NCBI GenBank assembly: GCA_014871385.1
Contig: CM026429.1
Coordinates: forward strand, 6,297,080-6,361,079
Source: Ceratodon purpureus
Taxonomy: Eukaryota > Streptophyta > Bryopsida > Pseudoditrichales > Ditrichaceae
Reading direction: 5' to 3'
DNA: 64,000 bases
The notes beneath the pieces are model-generated. The model worked only from the letters and a program-made list of their open reading frames with translations. It ran no database searches and had not been told where the DNA came from. Below, piece after piece: positions 59,901-64,000 of the stretch (position 1 is the stretch's first letter; the number at the start of each line of letters is the position of its first letter). Made by a program: the position numbers and the translations under genes.

Positions 59901-59979
59901 TGATAGCTCTGGTAGGAGTTCTGATAGAGTGCTCTGATGGTATTCTTCTCCAGCTCCTTGTAGGCATGAATGAATTCAA
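56903..59979 (-). CDS. A1-family aspartic protease (plant aspartyl protease-like), complete, nine exons
   Basis: Exons at 59979-59513, 59353-59221, 59097-58865, 58762-58532, 58391-58256, 57828-57758, 57627-57528, 57330-57267 and 57078-56903 join in one frame to 536 residues. Both catalytic aspartates are present: ALDTGSDLLWLPC and AVFDTGTTYTYL. Other family marks are YTYIEIGTPSQRFYV, CPYHIQY, DGLLGLG, DSFSMCF and a C terminus with SIIGHNFMVNHSITFD and WIQVPC. Many paired cysteines and the absence of a plant-specific insert indicate an atypical or nucellin-like secreted enzyme. The hydrophobic signal MLLLLLLLFLGSVLCCA starts at Met43 (59853), so that Met may be the true start. It has no visible lesions. 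Confidence 0.9.
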
Positions 59980-61238
59980 TTACTTGAATTGGTTCTCTTT
60001 CTCTCTCAGCTTGTGTTGCACTTGATCATTTTTATGAATGATTGAATTCAAGCAGGTTTAGTTACCCCTGATCACGCACTAAGATGTGTCAATTGCAGGT
60101 ATAATTATATCATTTTGTTGTGGTAACTTGTTAGATCGAAGATGGAGGTCATGTTTGAACCTGCATTACTGATCTTGTCTTCTTGGCGTAATTCACTAGC
60201 TAGTTTATTTAGTTTTTTGTGTATGTAATGCAAATTTGTTTGTCAAAAGTATAATGAGCTCAAAGATATGATTAAATTTGCATTGGTGATTTGCAGATGG
60301 TGGTAATTGTTTAATAGAGAGTTGAAACTTGTAAAGTGAATGTTTGTTGTTTCATTTTGTTTTTAAGAACTAAAATGTAATAGAAAAATTGTTTGAGTCT
60401 TTTTTTTTGAATTTTTATTTGAGCTGAAATTTATAACTTGGATTTTAGGACGTACAGAAGAATAAGTTAGAAGCAAAATGGTTTTGAATTCCAGAAGAAA
60501 ACAAATAGTTTAGGCTCGTGATTTTGGGTGTTGATCATTTGAAATATTTTTAAATGATGTTATTACAAAATGTGTGATTTAAACAGTCACTTGAAAGGTA
60601 AGCATGAAAAATAGAAGATGAAAAGACATACATTTAGGGTTTAAGGTCTTAAAATGCTATAATCAACGTTCTGTAACCAGGTGTTATAAGAAGTACTTAC
60701 TTGTCGACATATACATGTGACATGGAATGTGCATTAGAGCAGTACACCAGTACTATTAAGAGATGTTTACTAGAGCAATCTGAGACATTGAATAACAATA
60801 CCCTTCAATAGTGACTCAAGTGCTTTTTCTCACATGAACAAATATTATACAGGTTTCGCATTCCAATGGCGTGACTGTGTCACAATAATGTTACCTCAAT
60901 GTGAGTTTTCCATGATTCAGGAAAACACGAAGTCCGCTTCTATGAAACCAAGCACTTACGTGGCGTTGTGAAACGTTCTTCTTGAACGTTTCCAAGGCGT
61001 TTTTTGTACAAGGTTCTAATAAAAATGAGCAAACAATTGGAGCCTTCAATTGACAACTAAGTTAATCTGTTTCAATCACAGAATGTTTTTAACCTACAAG
61101 AACCAGAAACGTCGATCCTTGTTCTTCGTGTCCTCGATTAAGGCTTGGTTTAAGTACATTCTGAAAAAATTCTACATCTCTAGCAGCTTGTGTAATTACA
61201 ACTGAGTTGCCAGAACATGAGTGAAGATGATCCTGGCT
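59980..61238. other. Intergenic: protease promoter and PHO1 3' flank
   Basis: AT-rich, no exon recognised. The protease upstream sequence and the PHO1 3' UTR must lie here. Confidence 0.45.
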
Positions 61239-64000
61239 TCAAACAGAACGGTCCTCGAATTCTTTGAATGGGAGAGGCACTGTTTTCACAGCCCTGAATT
61301 TACCGACGTTATTCAGATGCTCGTTCTCCAATCTGCACATTGAAATCACAATTAGGAAGCAAGTTAAATCACTCAATGTCCACAAATGTTTTGGAAGAAT
61401 TTACATTCGCTGGCAGACAAAACCTGAAAATTAACGGTGTTCTTGCTAATTTCTCAAAATGGGTAGTTTAGATGCACAGAGGTAAAGTCCGCTGATAAAT
61501 CTTGCACACAGGTTAGTACCTGTAGAAGTTCCAATGGCCACGGCGGATGACCTCCAAAGATGCAAAGATGATGTCCCAACCTGCTTGGCTGAATCCAGGA
61601 ATCATGTTTACATGTTGAATGGATGACACCCAGGCAAGCCTTAACACCACATTCAAGCCCTGCTCATCACAATGATAACAAGGCTTGAGATTCTTCCACC
61701 ATTGACACTCTTAATGAAATTTATTTGCAGGAACTTGAACAATCTGATTCAATTGTACCAAGGAAGAAATTACTAGAATGATAATTATAAACTCATTCTA
61801 GTCAAATGGGTGCGGTATTGAAATGTTGTTCTTACCATGGAAACAAAATAAATATATTTCTTCTTGAGAACGAGACAATCCCGAAGCCAGGGGTTCCTTG
61901 AGCCCCGCTGAAGCAGGCCCCAGTCGACCACAAGATCCCAGTACAATTGATACAGAGTTGCAAAGCATGAGAAGATCACGAAAAGAACAAGCCAGGTAGG
62001 GCCTTCCTTGAACATGTATGTGAGCTTGATCACCACCGCAATCATAGCCGAAGCATACTTCCCGGCATTGTATAACTGCATTTTGTCTCGCTCATCTCGC
62101 CATCTCCTCATGCACTGTAAGAAACGGAACCAGTACGGCAGCAAGGAGAATACATACATAAGCGCCTTGAAAGTCCTATTGCTTGTGCAGGCGTCCTCCT
62201 GCCGGTCTTGGAAGTACCCACCTGAGTAGTAACACAATATGAACTCGAGATTTCGGAATGAAGCAACTTGGCTTGTGAGTTGATCACCAAGGAAAAAATC
62301 TGCAAGATGTACCTGCAAATTCCAGGAGTGTTAGACCGCCGAGTTTAAACTTACAGCATTGCCTTGATTCTTTCAGATAAAATTAAGGGCTATCATTTTA
62401 CATCATTTCCTGCATAGCTGTGATCAATAGTGGTATCCACCTTGTAAAACGGTGCACAAATAACCCGTAGCATACATCGAAGGAAGACCATCCGGGTGGG
62501 TCTGTAAAGTATGTTCATTGGATTGAAAAGTGCAGCGAGAAATAACTGCACATGAGGCAAACAGCAACATGGATTAGTTCTATTTTTGAAAATTTGGGTA
62601 GGCTTAATTTTTAATCCGATCCTCTTGAGCACTCGGAAGTTTTATGACAAAAACTTTAAGGTTTGTGGCAATGTTGACATTCTTTACCAGTGTGATCGCC
62701 ATGGGAGCGAACTCCGAGGTGGAGTAGCGCTGGATCTCTCTGGTGCTGGCAATGATGTGCGCAATCATGGTGCCCAGTAATAAACTTGTGAGTGCGGTGC
62801 AAACGAGAAAAATCTCCCGGTACCGCAGCTCTGAGCCCGGGGAAAACTCGAAGATGAAAGGGTAGTTGATGCGTGCTCGCTGCCATGTGTAGACATTCAA
62901 CCCATACATGTACAAATGGAGAAGAACCAACCCCAAAGTGCTGAAAACATGGAAGACGGTGTCCATGTATTTGTGGCCTCCCAATTTTCTGTACTCCGAA
63001 GTGGTGGACAGCAGCATTAAAAAACCTACCAGAAGTGCCAATGATGTACCTGAGAAAATACCTGCAATCAATCCTTATCAATGGAGCACTCATGTCTACT
63101 AGACCAAGCCGCTACATTGCTCAATATCTCTATCTACTGGTTTTTTTGAACACTTGCAGTGACTTGATACTAGTACAGAAATTATGATATTTTAGAAGGT
63201 GGAAGATCAATTAGTTTGTTTGCTATACCTAACAAGTAAGTTACGCTGTGGCCTCCATGTTGCTGCATGGGTCTCAGCTGCGCCATAGCTTTGCGCCGAT
63301 CATGGTCGGCAAAATGCTTGGTAAAAATTTCCTCCACCTTTGTCATCAACTTTGTCACCTGAATTTTATACCACAAAAGCTAGTACAATTTTAGAAACTT
63401 CCGACATCTCAAAAAGAAAACCAGTGCACAGAAATGTAACAGTAGAAATTCCAAGTGCCCGTAACAGAAGCCTAAGTTGTGTCTTTGAGTACCTTGTCCG
63501 AAGTTGCAAAGTAGGAGTGCTCCACTTCTCTGATGTACAAGGGCCCAAATCTATGCTTTCCTACCTTATCATACTTTTTCATAATCTTGGCAAACGCCAC
63601 CATATTCAAGGAACTGCAAACACCCATCCACACCAACAAACCGAGAAATCAATCAATCAGCACAAGATCATTAAAAGATTTCAAAACATTAGGAAGACTT
63701 AATCAGTGCTCTTGGTTAAGAAGTCTTCCCAATGCTGAATTATCAATCAAAACACTCAGCATCAATCAGGCTCTGTAAATAATATAGTATAATACTGCAC
63801 TCAACCATCGATGTACCTGTAGCTTTTGAGCAAACCAAGGCCACGGTAGAACTCAATAAACGCCGCCCGAAGCATCCTCTCGAAGCTTTGCACCTTCTTC
63901 TTCCCGAGGCTCATGTCGATCATGTCCTGAATGATGCTCCTCTCTCGACTGTGCAGCTTCTCCTTCCGGTTCGTGACACCCTGATGCTCCACCATCTCCC
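61239..64000 (-). CDS. PHO1-like: PHO1-type phosphate exporter (SPX-EXS), N terminus beyond right edge
   Basis: Eight exons, 64000(open)-63817, 63613-63493, 63358-63229, 63061-62688, 62545-62441, 62312-61836, 61659-61520 and 61332-61239, read in one frame to a normal stop, about 541 residues. The right end is the late SPX domain ([30 protein letters not shown]), which binds inositol pyrophosphates. Transmembrane spans follow ([19 protein letters not shown] onward). The EXS domain has [33 protein letters not shown] and [23 protein letters not shown]1 proteins export phosphate at Golgi/trans-Golgi and plasma membranes. All exons look intact. The start codon and early SPX lie outside the window. 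Confidence 0.92.

Overview
This is nuclear plant DNA, most likely from a bryophyte and probably a liverwort. Genes have GT-AG introns, spacers are AT-rich, and three nuclear tRNA genes include an elongator tRNA-Met with the intron typical of plants. The main taxonomic pointer is an NLR immune receptor whose N-terminal domain is an alpha/beta hydrolase. That HNL class was described from liverworts. The species call is an inference.

Layout. 1-8.1 kb: a minus-strand Ty3/Gypsy retrotransposon running off the left edge, with an open pol, a broken gag, and a putative primer-binding site and LTR on the right. 8.1-8.5 kb: a 401-bp inverted-repeat element. 11.6-15.5 kb: the HNL receptor gene (4 exons, 1195 residues). 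20.2-24.3 kb: a secreted Stig1-like cysteine-rich gene with 47-residue repeats and a premature TGA, plus an inverted partial copy of its 5' end. A decayed CDPK fragment lies between the copies, and a small MITE sits in the partial copy with its empty site preserved in the parent.

25.75-40.29 kb is the most unusual block. Matching inverted repeats bracket a multi-exon Plavaka-type (CACTA-like) transposase on the minus strand and a second decayed reading frame. They also bracket intron-containing pieces of host genes on the plus strand: V-ATPase subunit H exons 1-2, a broken UPF0613/DUF1749 hydrolase, then further V-ATPase H exons. A probable beta-carbonic-anhydrase piece is also inside. This looks like a gene-capturing DNA transposon of a family best known from fungi.

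45.7-47.7 kb: tRNA-Val(TAC), tRNA-Met(CAT) and tRNA-Thr(TGT), with a serine-glyoxylate aminotransferase fragment. 48.4-51.2 kb: a thioredoxin-fold gene lacking a visible first exon and an unknown tail-anchored protein. 52.6-54.3 kb: a plastid UPF0114 membrane protein (5 exons). 55.2-56.3 kb: a protein kinase with a one-base frameshift in a G7 run. 56.9-60.0 kb: a complete 9-exon A1 aspartic protease. 61.2 kb to the right edge: the last 8 exons of a PHO1-type SPX/EXS phosphate exporter.

The single-copy genes do not form a pathway. The window is a gene-sparse, transposon-rich tract in which several genes carry single-base lesions. Each lesion could be a real pseudogene mutation or a sequencing error. 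Exon boundaries come from reading splice signals, frame continuity and family resemblance by eye; no database search was run.
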